In this document: positions 16,723 through 25,950 of the stretch, one piece after another
Numbering within the stretch: position 1 is the first letter of the stretch
Layout of the letters: the number at the start of each line of letters is the position of its first letter
DNA from: Streptomyces sp. NBC_01571
GTDB taxonomy: Bacteria > Actinomycetota > Actinomycetes > Streptomycetales > Streptomycetaceae
Assembly: GCF_026339875.1 (NCBI RefSeq)
Contig: NZ_JAPEPZ010000001.1
Coordinates: 7,130,001 to 7,194,000 of the forward strand
Reading direction: 5' to 3'
Length of the DNA stretch: 64,000 nt
Notes under the pieces: generated by a model
What the model saw: the letters and a program-made list of their open reading frames with translations, nothing else
Databases searched by the model: none
What the model was told of the DNA's origin: nothing
Position numbers and translations under genes: made by a program

Positions 16723-19293
16723 GTGACGAGTACGGACATGCGTACGGAAGCAGGGGACTCGGAACCCAGCGGCTACGCGGCGGCCCGGCTGCGCCTCCTC
16801 CAGGAGGGGGCGCGGTCCGGGCCGCCGCGCCGTGCCGCCCTCGCTGAACTGACGGACGAGTGGCTGACCGGCCTCTTCGGCGCGAGCACCCAGGACGGCA
16901 AGGACAGCAAGGACCGCAAGGACCGCAAGGACCGCAGGGACAGCGAGAGCGGCAGGGACGGCGGCGAGGACGCGGCGCGGCTCCCCCAGAAGGACGGTGG
17001 CGGCCGGCGGGAGAACCTGCGCGGGGTCTCGCTCGTCGCCGTAGGCGGCTACGGCCGCGGCGAACTCTCCCCGCGCAGCGATCTCGATCTGCTGCTCCTG
17101 CACGACGGCAGCGACTCCGGCGCGGTCGCCGCCCTCGCCGACCGCATCTGGTACCCCGTCTGGGACCTCGGTCTCGCGCTCGACCACTCGGTCCGTACGC
17201 CCGGCGAGGCCCGCAAAACGGCCGGCGACGACCTCAAGGTGCAGCTCGGGCTGCTCGACGCGCGCCACATCGCCGGCGACCTCGGCCTCACCGCCGGACT
17301 GCGTACGGCCGTCCTCGCCGACTGGCGCAACCAGGCGCCCAAGCGTCTCCTCGAACTCCAGGAACTCTGCCTCGAACGGGCCGAACGCCAGGGCGAGCTG
17401 CAGTACCTGCTGGAACCGGACCTCAAGGAAGCCCGCGGCGGCCTCCGCGACGCCACCGCCCTGCGCGCCGTCGCCGCCTCCTGGCTGGCCGACGCCCCCC
17501 GCGAAGGCCTCGCCGACGCCCGACGCCGCCTGCTCGACGTACGCGACGCACTGCATCTGGCCACCGGACGCGCCACCGACCGGCTCGCGCTCCAGGAGCA
17601 GGACCAGGTCGCCGCGGAACTGGGACTGCTCGACGCCGATACCCTGCTGCGCCAGGTCTACGAGGCCGCGCGGGTCGTCTCGTACGCCAGCGACGTCACC
17701 TGGCGCGAGGTCGGACGCGTGCTCAAGTCACGCGCCGTACGGCCGCGGCTGCGCGCCATGCTCGGCGGCGGCGCCAAACCCGCGGCCGAGCGCTCACCCC
17801 TCGCCGAGGGGGTCGTCGAGATGGACGGCGAGGTGGTGCTCGCCCGCGCCGCGCGTCCCGAGCGCGACCCCGTGCTCCCGCTCCGCGCCGCGGCCGCCGC
17901 GGCGCAGTCGGGAATCCCGCTGTCCCTGCACGCCGTACGGCGCATGGCCGCCGTCGCCCGCCCGCTGCCCACGCCCTGGCCCGCCGAGGCGCGGGAACAG
18001 CTCGTCACCCTGCTCGGCTCCGGACGCCCGACCATCGAGGTCTGGGAGGCACTGGAGGCCGAGGGCCTGATCACCCGGCTGCTGCCCGACTGGGAGCGGG
18101 TGCGCTGCCGGCCGCAGCGCAACGCCGTGCACGTCTGGACCGTCGACCGCCACCTCATCGAGACGGCCGCCCGCGCCTCCGAGCTGACCCGCCGGGTGGG
18201 CCGCCCCGACCTCCTCCTCGTCGCCTCCCTGCTGCACGACATCGGCAAGGGCTGGCCAGGCGACCACTCCGTCGCGGGCGAGATCATCGCCCGCGACGTG
18301 GCCACCCGGATCGGGTTCGACCGCGCGGACGTGGCCGTGCTCGCCACCCTCGTACGCCACCATCTGCTGCTCGTCGACACGGCGACCCGGCGCGACCTGG
18401 AGGACCCGGCGACCGTCCGCTCGGTCGCCGAGGCCGTCGGCTCGCAGGGCACCCTCGAACTGCTGCACGCGCTCACCGAGGCGGACGCGCTGGCCACCGG
18501 CCCGGCCGCCTGGTCCACCTGGCGCGGCTCCCTCGTCACCGACCTGGTCAAGCGGGTCGCCGCCGTGCTCGCCGGGGACGCCCCCGAGGAGCCCGAGGCG
18601 GCGGCCCCCACGGCCGAACAGGAACGGCTCGCGATCGAGGCCTTCCGCACCGGCGGCCCCGTCCTGGCCCTGCGCGCGCAGACCGAGCCGCCCACCGAGG
18701 AGGAGTCCTCGGGAGATCCGGAACCCCTCGGTGTGGAACTGCTGATCGCCGTCCCCGACCAGCCCGGGGTGCTGCCCGCGGTGGCGGGCGTCCTCGCGAT
18801 GCACCGCCTGACCGTCCGCACGGCCGAGCTGCGCGCTTTCGACCTGCCCGACGGCGTGCGGGGCTCGGTGCTGCTCCTCAACTGGCGGGTCGCCGCCGAG
18901 TACGGCTCCCTCCCGCAGGCCGCCCGGCTGCGCGCCGACCTCGTCCGCGCCCTGGACGGTTCCCTGGACATCGCCGCCCGGCTCGCCGAGCGCGACGCCG
19001 CCTATCCGCGGCGCCGCGGAACCATCGCGCCGCCGCCCCGGGTCACGGTCGCCCCGGCGGCCTCCCGGCACGCCACGGTCATCGAGGTCCGCGCGCACGA
19101 CGCCCCCGGCCTGCTGCACCGCATCGGCCGTGCCCTGGAGGACGCGAGCGTACGGGTGCGCAGCATGCACGTCTCCACGCTCGGCGCCAACGCCGTGGAC
19201 GCCTTCTACGTGACCGGACCCGAGGGCGCCCCACTGCCGGGGGAGGAGGCTGCTTCCGTGGCCCGTGGGCTGGAGGAGATGCTGCGGGGATGA
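16723..19293 (+). CDS. glnD: PII nucleotidyltransferase GlnD
   Basis: 856 residues. In Streptomyces this enzyme adenylylates GlnK rather than uridylylating it. The nucleotidyltransferase motif GGYGRGELSPRSDLDLL is at about 108; an HD domain with LLHDIGKGWPGDHS (about 505) would remove the modification; two ACT domains occupy the C-terminus (about 670-750 and 785-856). GTG at 16723 follows CAGGAGC. Between residues about 60 and 75 lies a low-complexity Lys/Asp-rich stretch encoded by a 9-nt tandem repeat (16900-16944), absent from ordinary GlnD proteins. It is the last gene of the amtB-glnK-glnD unit and is followed by a hairpin. Confidence 0.95.
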   Translation: MTSTDMRTEAGDSEPSGYAAARLRLLQEGARSGPPRRAALAELTDEWLTGLFGASTQDGKDSKDRKDRKDRRDSESGRDGGEDAARLPQKDGGGRRENLRGVSLVAVGGYGRGELSPRSDLDLLLLHDGSDSGAVAALADRIWYPVWDLGLALDHSVRTPGEARKTAGDDLKVQLGLLDARHIAGDLGLTAGLRTAVLADWRNQAPKRLLELQELCLERAERQGELQYLLEPDLKEARGGLRDATALRAVAASWLADAPREGLADARRRLLDVRDALHLATGRATDRLALQEQDQVAAELGLLDADTLLRQVYEAARVVSYASDVTWREVGRVLKSRAVRPRLRAMLGGGAKPAAERSPLAEGVVEMDGEVVLARAARPERDPVLPLRAAAAAAQSGIPLSLHAVRRMAAVARPLPTPWPAEAREQLVTLLGSGRPTIEVWEALEAEGLITRLLPDWERVRCRPQRNAVHVWTVDRHLIETAARASELTRRVGRPDLLLVASLLHDIGKGWPGDHSVAGEIIARDVATRIGFDRADVAVLATLVRHHLLLVDTATRRDLEDPATVRSVAEAVGSQGTLELLHALTEADALATGPAAWSTWRGSLVTDLVKRVAAVLAGDAPEEPEAAAPTAEQERLAIEAFRTGGPVLALRAQTEPPTEEESSGDPEPLGVELLIAVPDQPGVLPAVAGVLAMHRLTVRTAELRAFDLPDGVRGSVLLLNWRVAAEYGSLPQAARLRADLVRALDGSLDIAARLAERDAAYPRRRGTIAPPPRVTVAPAASRHATVIEVRAHDAPGLLHRIGRALEDASVRVRSMHVSTLGANAVDAFYVTGPEGAPLPGEEAASVARGLEEMLRG
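16900..16944 (+). repeat. 9-nt tandem repeat inside glnD (5 units)
   Basis: The units AAGGACAGC, AAGGACCGC (three times) and AGGGACAGC follow each other without a gap and encode an alternating Lys-Asp-Ser/Arg run. Being in frame and a multiple of three, copy number could vary between strains without breaking the gene. Confidence 0.85.
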
Positions 19294-19294
19294 C

Positions 19295-19320
19295 CGGGAC
19301 CGGGGCCGTTACCGGTCCCG
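19295..19320 (+). terminator. Terminator hairpin after glnD
   Basis: CGGGACCGG and CCGGTCCCG form a perfect 9-bp stem with an 8-nt loop, starting one base after the glnD stop codon. There is no U-tract, as is common in Streptomyces. Confidence 0.65.
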
Positions 19321-19410
19321 TACGAACGCGGTGGAGACCCCACGCCACGCGGCCGGATACCCTGGAGGGCGATTCCCATCGCCCCCGACCCCTGAGGACA
19401 GACGAGCGCC

Positions 19411-20964
19411 GTGTTCGATACTCTCTCCGATCGCCTCTCAGCGACGTTCAAGAACCTGCGGGGCAAGGGCCGGCTGTCCGAAGCTGACATCGACGCCACC
19501 GCACGCGAGATCCGTATCGCGCTCCTCGAGGCCGACGTGGCCCTGCCGGTCGTGCGGACCTTCATCAAGAACGTCAAGGAACGTGCCCTCGGCGCCGAGG
19601 TCTCCAAGGCGCTGAACCCGGCCCAGCAGGTCCTGAAGATCGTGAACGAGGAACTCGTCACGATCCTGGGCGGCGAGACCCGCCGTCTGCGGTTCGCCAA
19701 GAACCCGCCCACCGTGCTCATGCTCGCCGGTCTGCAGGGTGCAGGTAAGACCACCCTCGCCGGAAAGCTCGGCAAGTGGCTCAAGGACCAGGGCCACTCG
19801 CCGCTCCTGGTGGCCGCCGACCTCCAGCGCCCGAACGCCGTGAACCAGCTCAGCGTCGTCGCCGAGCGCGCCGGTGTGGCCGTCTACGCGCCCGAACCGG
19901 GCAACGGCGTCGGCGACCCGGTCAAGGTCGCCAAGGACTCCATGGAGTTCGCGCGGACCAAGGTCCACGACATCGTGATCGTCGACACCGCCGGCCGCCT
20001 CGGCATCGACCAGGAGCTGATGCAGCAGGCCGCGGACATCCGTGACGCGGTCAGCCCCGACGAGATCCTCTTCGTCGTCGACGCGATGATCGGCCAGGAC
20101 GCGGTCAACACCGCCGAGGCCTTCCGCGACGGCGTCGGCTTCGACGGTGTGGTGCTCTCCAAGCTCGACGGCGACGCCCGCGGTGGTGCCGCGCTCTCCA
20201 TCGCCTCGGTCACCGGCAAGCCGATCATGTTCGCGTCGAACGGCGAGAAGCTCGACGACTTCGACGCCTTCCACCCGGACCGGATGGCCTCCCGCATCCT
20301 CGACATGGGTGACCTGCTCACCCTGATCGAGCAGGCGGAGAAGACGTTCAGCCAAGAAGAGGCCGAGAAGATGGCCTCCAAGCTGGCGTCCAAGAAGGGC
20401 CAGGACTTCACCCTGGACGACTTCCTGTCCCAGATGGAGCAGGTCAGGAAGATGGGCAGCATCAGCAAGCTGCTCGGCATGCTCCCGGGCATGGGTCAGA
20501 TCAAGGACCAGATCAACAACCTCGACGAGCGCGACGTCGACCGCACGGCCGCCATCATCAAGTCGATGACCCCGGCCGAGCGCCAGGAGCCGACGATCAT
20601 CAACGGCTCGCGCCGCGCCCGTATCGCCAAGGGCTCCGGCGTCGAGGTCAGCGCGGTCAAGGGCCTGGTCGAGCGCTTCTTCGAGGCCCGCAAGATGATG
20701 TCCCGCATGGCCCAGGGCGGCGGCATGCCGGGAATGCCCGGAATCCCGGGCATGGGCGGCGGCCCCGGCCGCACCAAGAAGAAGGTCAAGCAGGCCAAGG
20801 GCAAGCAGCGCTCCGGCAACCCGATGAAGCGCAAGCAGCAGGAGGAAGAGGCCGCGGCGCGCCGCGAGGCCGGGGCCCAGCCGGGCGGCGCCTTCGGACT
20901 GCCGGCCGGCCGGCAGGGCCAGGACTTCGAGCTCCCGGACGAGTTCAAGAAGTTCATGGACTGA
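19411..20964 (+). CDS. ffh: Signal recognition particle GTPase Ffh
   Basis: 517 residues, longer than the usual about 450 because of a C-terminal extension rich in Lys, Gly and Met. It binds signal sequences and 4.5S RNA and delivers ribosomes to FtsY. The N domain is followed by the G domain with GLQGAGKTTLAGKLG (about 107), DTAGRLGID and SKLDGDARGG. The M domain has the Met-rich helices (LLGMLPGMGQIKDQ, FFEARKMMSRMAQGGGMPGM) and the RNA-binding SRRARIAKGSG motif. GTG at 19411 gives the standard VFDTLSDRL N-terminus. Its receptor gene ftsY lies 9 kb upstream. Confidence 0.98.
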   Translation: MFDTLSDRLSATFKNLRGKGRLSEADIDATAREIRIALLEADVALPVVRTFIKNVKERALGAEVSKALNPAQQVLKIVNEELVTILGGETRRLRFAKNPPTVLMLAGLQGAGKTTLAGKLGKWLKDQGHSPLLVAADLQRPNAVNQLSVVAERAGVAVYAPEPGNGVGDPVKVAKDSMEFARTKVHDIVIVDTAGRLGIDQELMQQAADIRDAVSPDEILFVVDAMIGQDAVNTAEAFRDGVGFDGVVLSKLDGDARGGAALSIASVTGKPIMFASNGEKLDDFDAFHPDRMASRILDMGDLLTLIEQAEKTFSQEEAEKMASKLASKKGQDFTLDDFLSQMEQVRKMGSISKLLGMLPGMGQIKDQINNLDERDVDRTAAIIKSMTPAERQEPTIINGSRRARIAKGSGVEVSAVKGLVERFFEARKMMSRMAQGGGMPGMPGIPGMGGGPGRTKKKVKQAKGKQRSGNPMKRKQQEEEAAARREAGAQPGGAFGLPAGRQGQDFELPDEFKKFMD

Positions 20965-20979
20965 TCGCACCGCCGCATG

Positions 20980-21050
20980 GACGGACGGTTCGTCCGTCGC
21001 ACCGCCGCCGTCCCGTACGTCACCGGGGGCGCCCCTCGACCAAGGGGCGC
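20980..21050 (+). terminator. Tandem hairpins after ffh
   Basis: GACGGACG/CGTCCGTC (20980-20998, 3-nt loop) is followed by GCGCCCCT/AGGGGCGC (21029-21050, 6-nt loop). Two consecutive stems shortly after the ffh stop are a likely termination region. Confidence 0.6.
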
Positions 21051-21093
21051 GCCCGGCGCCGTTCCGCCGGCTCCCTGCGCGTGCTGGCGCGCA

Positions 21094-21109
21094 TTACGTG
21101 GCGTAACGT
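21094..21109 (+). promoter_or_regulatory. Palindrome over the -10 of the ftsH-type gene
   Basis: TTACGTGGCGTAA (21094-21106) is a 5-3-5 inverted repeat. It overlaps TAACGT (21104-21109), a TAnnnT -10 that ends 6 nt before the ATG at 21116. No Shine-Dalgarno is present, so a leaderless mRNA with an operator on its promoter is plausible. Confidence 0.45.
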
Positions 21110-21115
21110 CCTGAT

Positions 21116-23053
21116 ATGACCAACCCCGTGCCGCCACGCAAGGACCCTGATCAGCCGTGGCGTACCGAGGGCACGCCACCCGAGCCGACCCCGCCGCCCT
21201 CCGGGCGGCGGAAGATGCCGGGTGGCTGGATAGGCCTGGCGGTCGCCGCTCTGATCGTGTTCGTGATCGCCGTCCTGGCCCTGTCCTTCTTCAACGAGGG
21301 CAACGAGCCGACGATCTCGTACACGGAGTTCAGCAAGCAGATCGACGGGGGCAACGTCACCAAGATCTACTCCAAGGGTGACGCGATCCAGGGCGAGCTC
21401 AGGACCGCCCGGGAGAAGCCGGACGGCGGCGGGAAGTACACCAAGTTCAAGACACAGCGCCCGTCCTTCGCCGACGACAAGCTCTGGCAGAACCTGGAGA
21501 AGCGCGGCGTCACGGTGACCGCCTCGCCGGTGGTCCAGCAGCGCAGCCTGCTGTCCAACCTGCTGCTCTCCCTCGCCCCGATCCTGGTCCTGGTGGTGCT
21601 GTGGTTCTTCATCGCGCGGCGGCTGCGACCGGGGATGGGCGGCCCGGGCGGCATGCTCGGCCGCAAGGCACCCCCCAAACCCGTGGAACTGCAGCCCGGC
21701 GCGCAGCGCACGACCTTCGCGGACGTGGCGGGCATCGACGAGGTCGCGGGCGAGCTCAACGACGTCGTGGACTTCCTCAAGAATCCGGGCGCCTACCGCA
21801 GGATGGGCGCCAAGATGCCGCGCGGTGTCCTCCTCGCGGGCCCTCCCGGCACCGGAAAGACCCTGCTCGCGCGGGCGGTGGCGGGAGAGGCCGGGGTGCC
21901 GTTCTTCTCGGCCTCGGCGTCGGAGTTCATCGAGATGATCGTCGGCGTGGGTGCCTCGCGCGTCCGTGAGCTCTTCGCCGAGGCCCGCAAGGTCGCCCCC
22001 TCCATCATTTTCATCGACGAGATCGACACCATCGGACGGGCCCGCGCCGGCGGCTCGGCGATGGGCGGCCACGACGAACGCGAGCAGACCCTGAACCAGA
22101 TCCTCACCGAGATGGACGGCTTCTCCGGCGCCGAGGGCGTCATCGTCATCGCCGCGACCAACCGCGCCGACATCCTGGACCCGGCGCTGACCCGACCCGG
22201 CCGCTTCGACCGGGTCGTCAACGTCTCGCCGCCCGACCGCGGTGGCCGCGAGGCGATCCTGGAGATCCACACCCGCGAGATCCCGCTCTCCCCGGACGTG
22301 GACCTGGCCCAGGTGGCCCGGACGACCCCGGGCATGACGGGTGCCGACCTGGCCAACCTCGCCAACGAGGCGGCGCTGCTCGCGGTCAAGCGCAAACAGG
22401 AGCGGGTGACGCGGACGGACCTCTCCGAGGCACTGGAAAAGGTGCAGCTGGGTGCCGAGCGACCCCTGGTCATGCCCTACGAGGAGCGCCGCCGCACGGC
22501 GTACCACGAGAGCGGCCACGCCCTGCTCGGCATGCTGCGACCGGGCGCCGACCCGGTCCGCAAGATCACCATCGTCCCGCGCGGGCGTGCGCTGGGCGTC
22601 ACGCTCTCGACCCCGGACGCCGACCGCTACGCGTACACCGAGGAGTACCTGCGCGGCCGGATCATCGGCGCCCTGGGCGGCATGGCCGCCGAACACGTCG
22701 TCTACGCAGTCGTCACCACCGGCTCCGAGAACGACCTCGAACAGGTCACCAACATCGTCCGGGGCATGGTCGCCCGCTGGGGCATGACCGAACGTGTCGG
22801 CCGGCTCTCCGCCCTCCCGGGCGACGCCCAGCAGGCCTACGGCCTCTCCGCCGCCCCGGGGACCCTCGACTCCATCGACCACGAGATGCGCCGCATCGTC
22901 GACGAGTGCTACGAGGAGGCCTGCCAGAACCTCCGCGACCATCGCGACCAGCTGGACGCCCTGGCGGAGGCGCTGCTCGCCAACGAGACGCTGGAGGAGG
23001 CGGACGCGTACCGGATCGCGGGCATCACCCGGATCCGGAAGGAGGAGGGCTGA
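21116..23053 (+). CDS. ftsH: FtsH-type membrane AAA+ zinc protease
   Basis: 645 residues. There are two transmembrane helices ([20 protein letters not shown] near 37 and [20 protein letters not shown] near 145) flanking a periplasmic FtsH-extracellular domain. The AAA module has Walker A GPPGTGKT (about 242), Walker [12 protein letters not shown] and the [21 protein letters not shown]. The peptidase motif is HESGH (about 464) rather than the more common HEAGH; the third zinc ligand region follows in ENDLEQVTN. It degrades membrane and soluble proteins. Streptomyces genomes usually carry a second FtsH, so this may be the paralogue. ATG at 21116 has no Shine-Dalgarno. Confidence 0.95.
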   Translation: MTNPVPPRKDPDQPWRTEGTPPEPTPPPSGRRKMPGGWIGLAVAALIVFVIAVLALSFFNEGNEPTISYTEFSKQIDGGNVTKIYSKGDAIQGELRTAREKPDGGGKYTKFKTQRPSFADDKLWQNLEKRGVTVTASPVVQQRSLLSNLLLSLAPILVLVVLWFFIARRLRPGMGGPGGMLGRKAPPKPVELQPGAQRTTFADVAGIDEVAGELNDVVDFLKNPGAYRRMGAKMPRGVLLAGPPGTGKTLLARAVAGEAGVPFFSASASEFIEMIVGVGASRVRELFAEARKVAPSIIFIDEIDTIGRARAGGSAMGGHDEREQTLNQILTEMDGFSGAEGVIVIAATNRADILDPALTRPGRFDRVVNVSPPDRGGREAILEIHTREIPLSPDVDLAQVARTTPGMTGADLANLANEAALLAVKRKQERVTRTDLSEALEKVQLGAERPLVMPYEERRRTAYHESGHALLGMLRPGADPVRKITIVPRGRALGVTLSTPDADRYAYTEEYLRGRIIGALGGMAAEHVVYAVVTTGSENDLEQVTNIVRGMVARWGMTERVGRLSALPGDAQQAYGLSAAPGTLDSIDHEMRRIVDECYEEACQNLRDHRDQLDALAEALLANETLEEADAYRIAGITRIRKEEG

Positions 23054-23132
23054 GCCTCCACCCTCCGGGGCGGCGCCGGACTCTCAGGCGTGCCTGGCCC
23101 GGGCCGCCTCGCCCGGGCACGACCGCGTGGCG

Positions 23133-23228
23133 GTCCCGTCCGGAGACCGCATGCCTGTCCCGTCCGGACGATCGGGTGCCTGCGTCCGATCGACCGCTTG
23201 CGTGCGCGTCCGGACGGCCGGAATGTCT
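23133..23228. repeat. Degenerate 22-25-nt minisatellite (4 units)
   Basis: Four consecutive units start at 23133, 23157, 23182 and 23204; each contains a CGTCCGGA/CGTCCGAT core followed by a TGCCT/TGCGT/TGTCT tail. The array fills the gap between the ftsH-type gene and the convergent methyltransferase gene and touches the stop codon of the latter. Confidence 0.6.
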
Positions 23229-24084
23229 ACCTCGTCCGGGCGACCAGATACCGGAAGACGTTCGGCATCCACACCGTCCCGTCCCGCCGGCGGTGGGGGT
23301 GGAGCGCTTCGGTGAGTTCCTTGTCGACCTGGACCTCGTCCGTCGCCGCCACCGCCGCGTCCAGCAGCCCGGTCGACAGCAGGCCCCGCACCGCGCTCTC
23401 CACGTCCGCGTACCCGAAGGGGCACGCGACCCGTCCCGACCCGTCGAGCCCGAGCCCGGCCCGCTCGGCGATCTCCTCCAGCTCGTCCCGCCGAGGGGCC
23501 CGCCATCCGCCGCCGCCCGGCAGCGGTTCTGCCAGTCTGCCGACGCCCCGCAGCACGGCGGACGTGGCGCAGCGCTCCGGCGGCCCCCATCCCACGAGGA
23601 CCACGGCCGCGCCCCGCTCGGCGAGCGGCGCGGCCGTCTCCAGCACCTCGACGAGCCCTTCGGAGTCACCCGCCACCCCTCCGACCGGCTCGAACGCGGT
23701 CACCAGGTCGTACGCGGGTTCCCCGGAGCCGGCCAGGTCCGCGGGCGTGCCCCGCACGATCCGGGCGTTGCCGCGCGGGTGCGTGCCGTGCCCCTCCGGC
23801 ACCAGCCGTTCCCGCGCGAGCCTCACCCGTTCGGGTGAGGAGTCGTCGACCCCGGTCACCGCGGCGCCCCGGGCGGCCGCCGTCAGCAAGGCCAGTCCGG
23901 AACCGCAGCCGAGGCCCAGCAGCCGTGTCCCGCCGTCGACTTCGAGTCGCTCGTAGACGGCCTCGTGGAGCGGTACCAGCATCCGCTCCTGGATCTCGGC
24001 CCAGTCACGCGCGCGTACCCGCGAGTCGACACGGGAGGGAGGTCCCGTGTGCCGCAGGTGTTGCCGCACGAGCGTAGGTGTCAT
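23227..24084 (-). CDS. Class I SAM-dependent methyltransferase
   Basis: 285 residues. Motif I is RLLGLGCGSGLALLTAAARGA, followed by an acidic residue in VTGVDDSSPERVRLAR, the two signatures of the Rossmann-like methyltransferase fold; AYDLVTAFEPVGGV would be motif post-I/II. The C-terminal part (TDEVQVDKELTEAL and VWMPNVFRYLVAR) resembles ubiquinone/menaquinone-type or tRNA-type methyltransferases that act on small molecules, but the substrate cannot be told. The ATG at 24084 is chosen; upstream residues are not family-like. It is divergent from proS. Confidence 0.85.
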   Translation of the reverse strand: MTPTLVRQHLRHTGPPSRVDSRVRARDWAEIQERMLVPLHEAVYERLEVDGGTRLLGLGCGSGLALLTAAARGAAVTGVDDSSPERVRLARERLVPEGHGTHPRGNARIVRGTPADLAGSGEPAYDLVTAFEPVGGVAGDSEGLVEVLETAAPLAERGAAVVLVGWGPPERCATSAVLRGVGRLAEPLPGGGGWRAPRRDELEEIAERAGLGLDGSGRVACPFGYADVESAVRGLLSTGLLDAAVAATDEVQVDKELTEALHPHRRRDGTVWMPNVFRYLVARTR

Positions 24085-24271
24085 CGAAAGCGCCCCAATC
24101 CGCCGAGAGTTGTCGCTGTGCCCCGTTTCCCCGACCCCCGCGCAGTGCGCGCGCACTTCCCCCGTATGTCAGGTAACTCCGCACTCGTCGCGGCGTCCAG
24201 GGGTTGCGGCGCGCTGCTTGTGCGCTGTCCGCGCGCGGCGCAAGAATTCACGTCCCGGCAACGTGTGCCCG

Positions 24272-24277
24272 TACGAT
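24272..24277 (+). promoter_or_regulatory. -10 element of proS (probably leaderless)
   Basis: TACGAT ends 6 nt before the proS ATG with no ribosome-binding site between. TTCACG at 24247 could be a poor -35 with a 19-bp spacer. Confidence 0.4.
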
Positions 24278-24283
24278 CGCGCC

Positions 24284-25699
24284 ATGGCAAAGGCACCTGT
24301 TCTCACGCCCCAGGCGGACGACTTCCCGCGCTGGTACCAGGACCTGATCAACAAGGCCGAGCTGGCCGACAACGGGCCGGTGCGCGGCACCATGATCATC
24401 CGGCCCTACGGGTACGGGCTGTGGGAACGGATGCAGCAGGAGATGGACGCCCGCATCAAGGCGGCGGGTGCCCAGAACGCGTACTTCCCGCTCTTCATCC
24501 CGCAGTCGTACCTGACGAAGGAGGCCGAGCACGTCGAGGGCTTCGCCCCCGAGCTCGCGATCGTCACCCACGGCGGCGGCAAGGAGCTGGAGGAGCCGGT
24601 CGTCGTCCGCCCCACCTCCGAGACGATCATCAACGCCTCCTTCTCCAAGTGGGTGCAGAGCTACCGCGACCTGCCGCTGCTGATCAACCAGTGGGCGAAC
24701 GTGGTCCGTTGGGAGATGCGCCCGCGCGTGTTCCTCCGCACCACCGAGTTCCTGTGGCAGGAGGGCCACACCGCCCACGCCACGTACGAGGACGCCCGGG
24801 ACTACGCCGCGTACATCCACAAGGAGGTGTACGAGGACTTCATGGTGAACGTCCTCGGCATCGACGTGGTGCTCGGCCGCAAGACCCCGCGCGAGCGGTT
24901 CGCCGGCGCCGTCAACACCCTCACGCTCGAAGGCATGATGGGCGACGGCAAGGCCCTCCAGATGGGCACCAGCCACGAACTCGGCCAGAACTTCGCGAAG
25001 GCCTTCAACACCCAGTACCTGTCCAAGGACGGCCGACAGGAACTCGTCTGGCAGACCTCCTGGGGGTCCTCGACCCGCATGGTCGGTGGCCTGATCATGT
25101 CGCACGGCGACGACAGCGGGTTGCGGGTGCCGCCACGGCTCGCCCCCGTACAGGCCGTCGTCCTCGCGATCAAGGACGACGAGGCGGTTCTGGCCAAGGT
25201 CCGCGAGATCGGCGACCGGCTCTCGGCGGCGGGCGTACGGGTCCAGGTGGACGACCGCACGGACACCCCCTTCGGGCGGCGCGCGGTCGACTGGGAACTC
25301 AAGGGCGTACCGGTACGCGTCGAGGTCGGCCCCCGTGACCTGGAGAACGGCACCGCGATGCTGGCCCGCCGCATCCCCGGGGGCAAGGAGCCGGTCGCCC
25401 TCGACGCCCTGGCGGGACTGCTCCCCGCCCTCCTCGAGGAGGACCAGGCGCTCCTCCTCGAGCAGTCGCGCGAGCGGCGTGAGTCCCGTACGTCGGACGT
25501 GACGACGATCGAGCAGGCCGTCGAGGCCGCCACGGCCGGCGGCTGGGCCCGCATCCCGTGGGCCGACCTCGGCGAAGAGGGCGAGGCCAGGCTCGCCGAG
25601 CACTCCGTGACCGTACGGTGTCTGGTCGCGGAGGACGGGTCGGTGCCCGACAGCGACGACGCACCCGGTAACGTCGCCGTCGTGGCGCGCGCCTACTGA
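24284..25699 (+). CDS. proS: Prolyl-tRNA synthetase, archaeal/eukaryotic-like type
   Basis: 471 residues, a class II synthetase that charges tRNA-Pro. It belongs to the short group lacking the bacterial editing insertion: it reads RPTSETIINASFSKW (motif around the TSE loop), FLRTTEFLWQEGHTAHA (motif 2) and GDDSGLRVPPRLAP (motif 3). As in archaeal/eukaryotic enzymes the chain ends in a Tyr (VVARAY) after a small C-terminal domain. That domain has lost the zinc Cys cluster, with a single Cys in VTVRCL. Most Streptomyces also have a longer bacterial-type ProRS elsewhere, so this may be a second enzyme. ATG at 24284 lacks a Shine-Dalgarno and has a -10 just upstream. Confidence 0.95.
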   Translation: MAKAPVLTPQADDFPRWYQDLINKAELADNGPVRGTMIIRPYGYGLWERMQQEMDARIKAAGAQNAYFPLFIPQSYLTKEAEHVEGFAPELAIVTHGGGKELEEPVVVRPTSETIINASFSKWVQSYRDLPLLINQWANVVRWEMRPRVFLRTTEFLWQEGHTAHATYEDARDYAAYIHKEVYEDFMVNVLGIDVVLGRKTPRERFAGAVNTLTLEGMMGDGKALQMGTSHELGQNFAKAFNTQYLSKDGRQELVWQTSWGSSTRMVGGLIMSHGDDSGLRVPPRLAPVQAVVLAIKDDEAVLAKVREIGDRLSAAGVRVQVDDRTDTPFGRRAVDWELKGVPVRVEVGPRDLENGTAMLARRIPGGKEPVALDALAGLLPALLEEDQALLLEQSRERRESRTSDVTTIEQAVEAATAGGWARIPWADLGEEGEARLAEHSVTVRCLVAEDGSVPDSDDAPGNVAVVARAY

Positions 25700-25752
25700 A
25701 CCGTCCCCGAGGGCGGCCGAAACGCCTCTTGCGCATCTGATGACGACAGGCA

Positions 25753-25785
25753 CCCCGGCGCGCGGACAGCATCTACGCGCCGGGG
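25753..25785 (+). terminator. Terminator after proS
   Basis: CCCCGGCGCG and CGCGCCGGGG form a perfect 10-bp stem with a 13-nt loop 53 bp after the proS stop. The following 165 bp to the next gene turn AT-rich (GCAAATTATTTGGGATG), probably promoter DNA for the SprT-like gene. Confidence 0.8.
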
Positions 25786-25950
25786 CGTACGCGTGACTAC
25801 GTACCAGCTTGGTGCGAGCTGTGAGGCTTCTCCGCAGATCAGCGCACCCGCCCTCGTCAGGACACATCAGGGGCAACTGACGGGTACGTGCAAATTATTT
25901 GGGATGCCCCGGAATAGGAACACACAGGGCCCCCGGCTCGTTGTCACGAC

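Noticed and set aside
24085..24283. T-box riboswitch before proS
   Set aside because: No conserved T-box sequence or specifier stem was found; the -10 directly before the ATG leaves no room for a leader.
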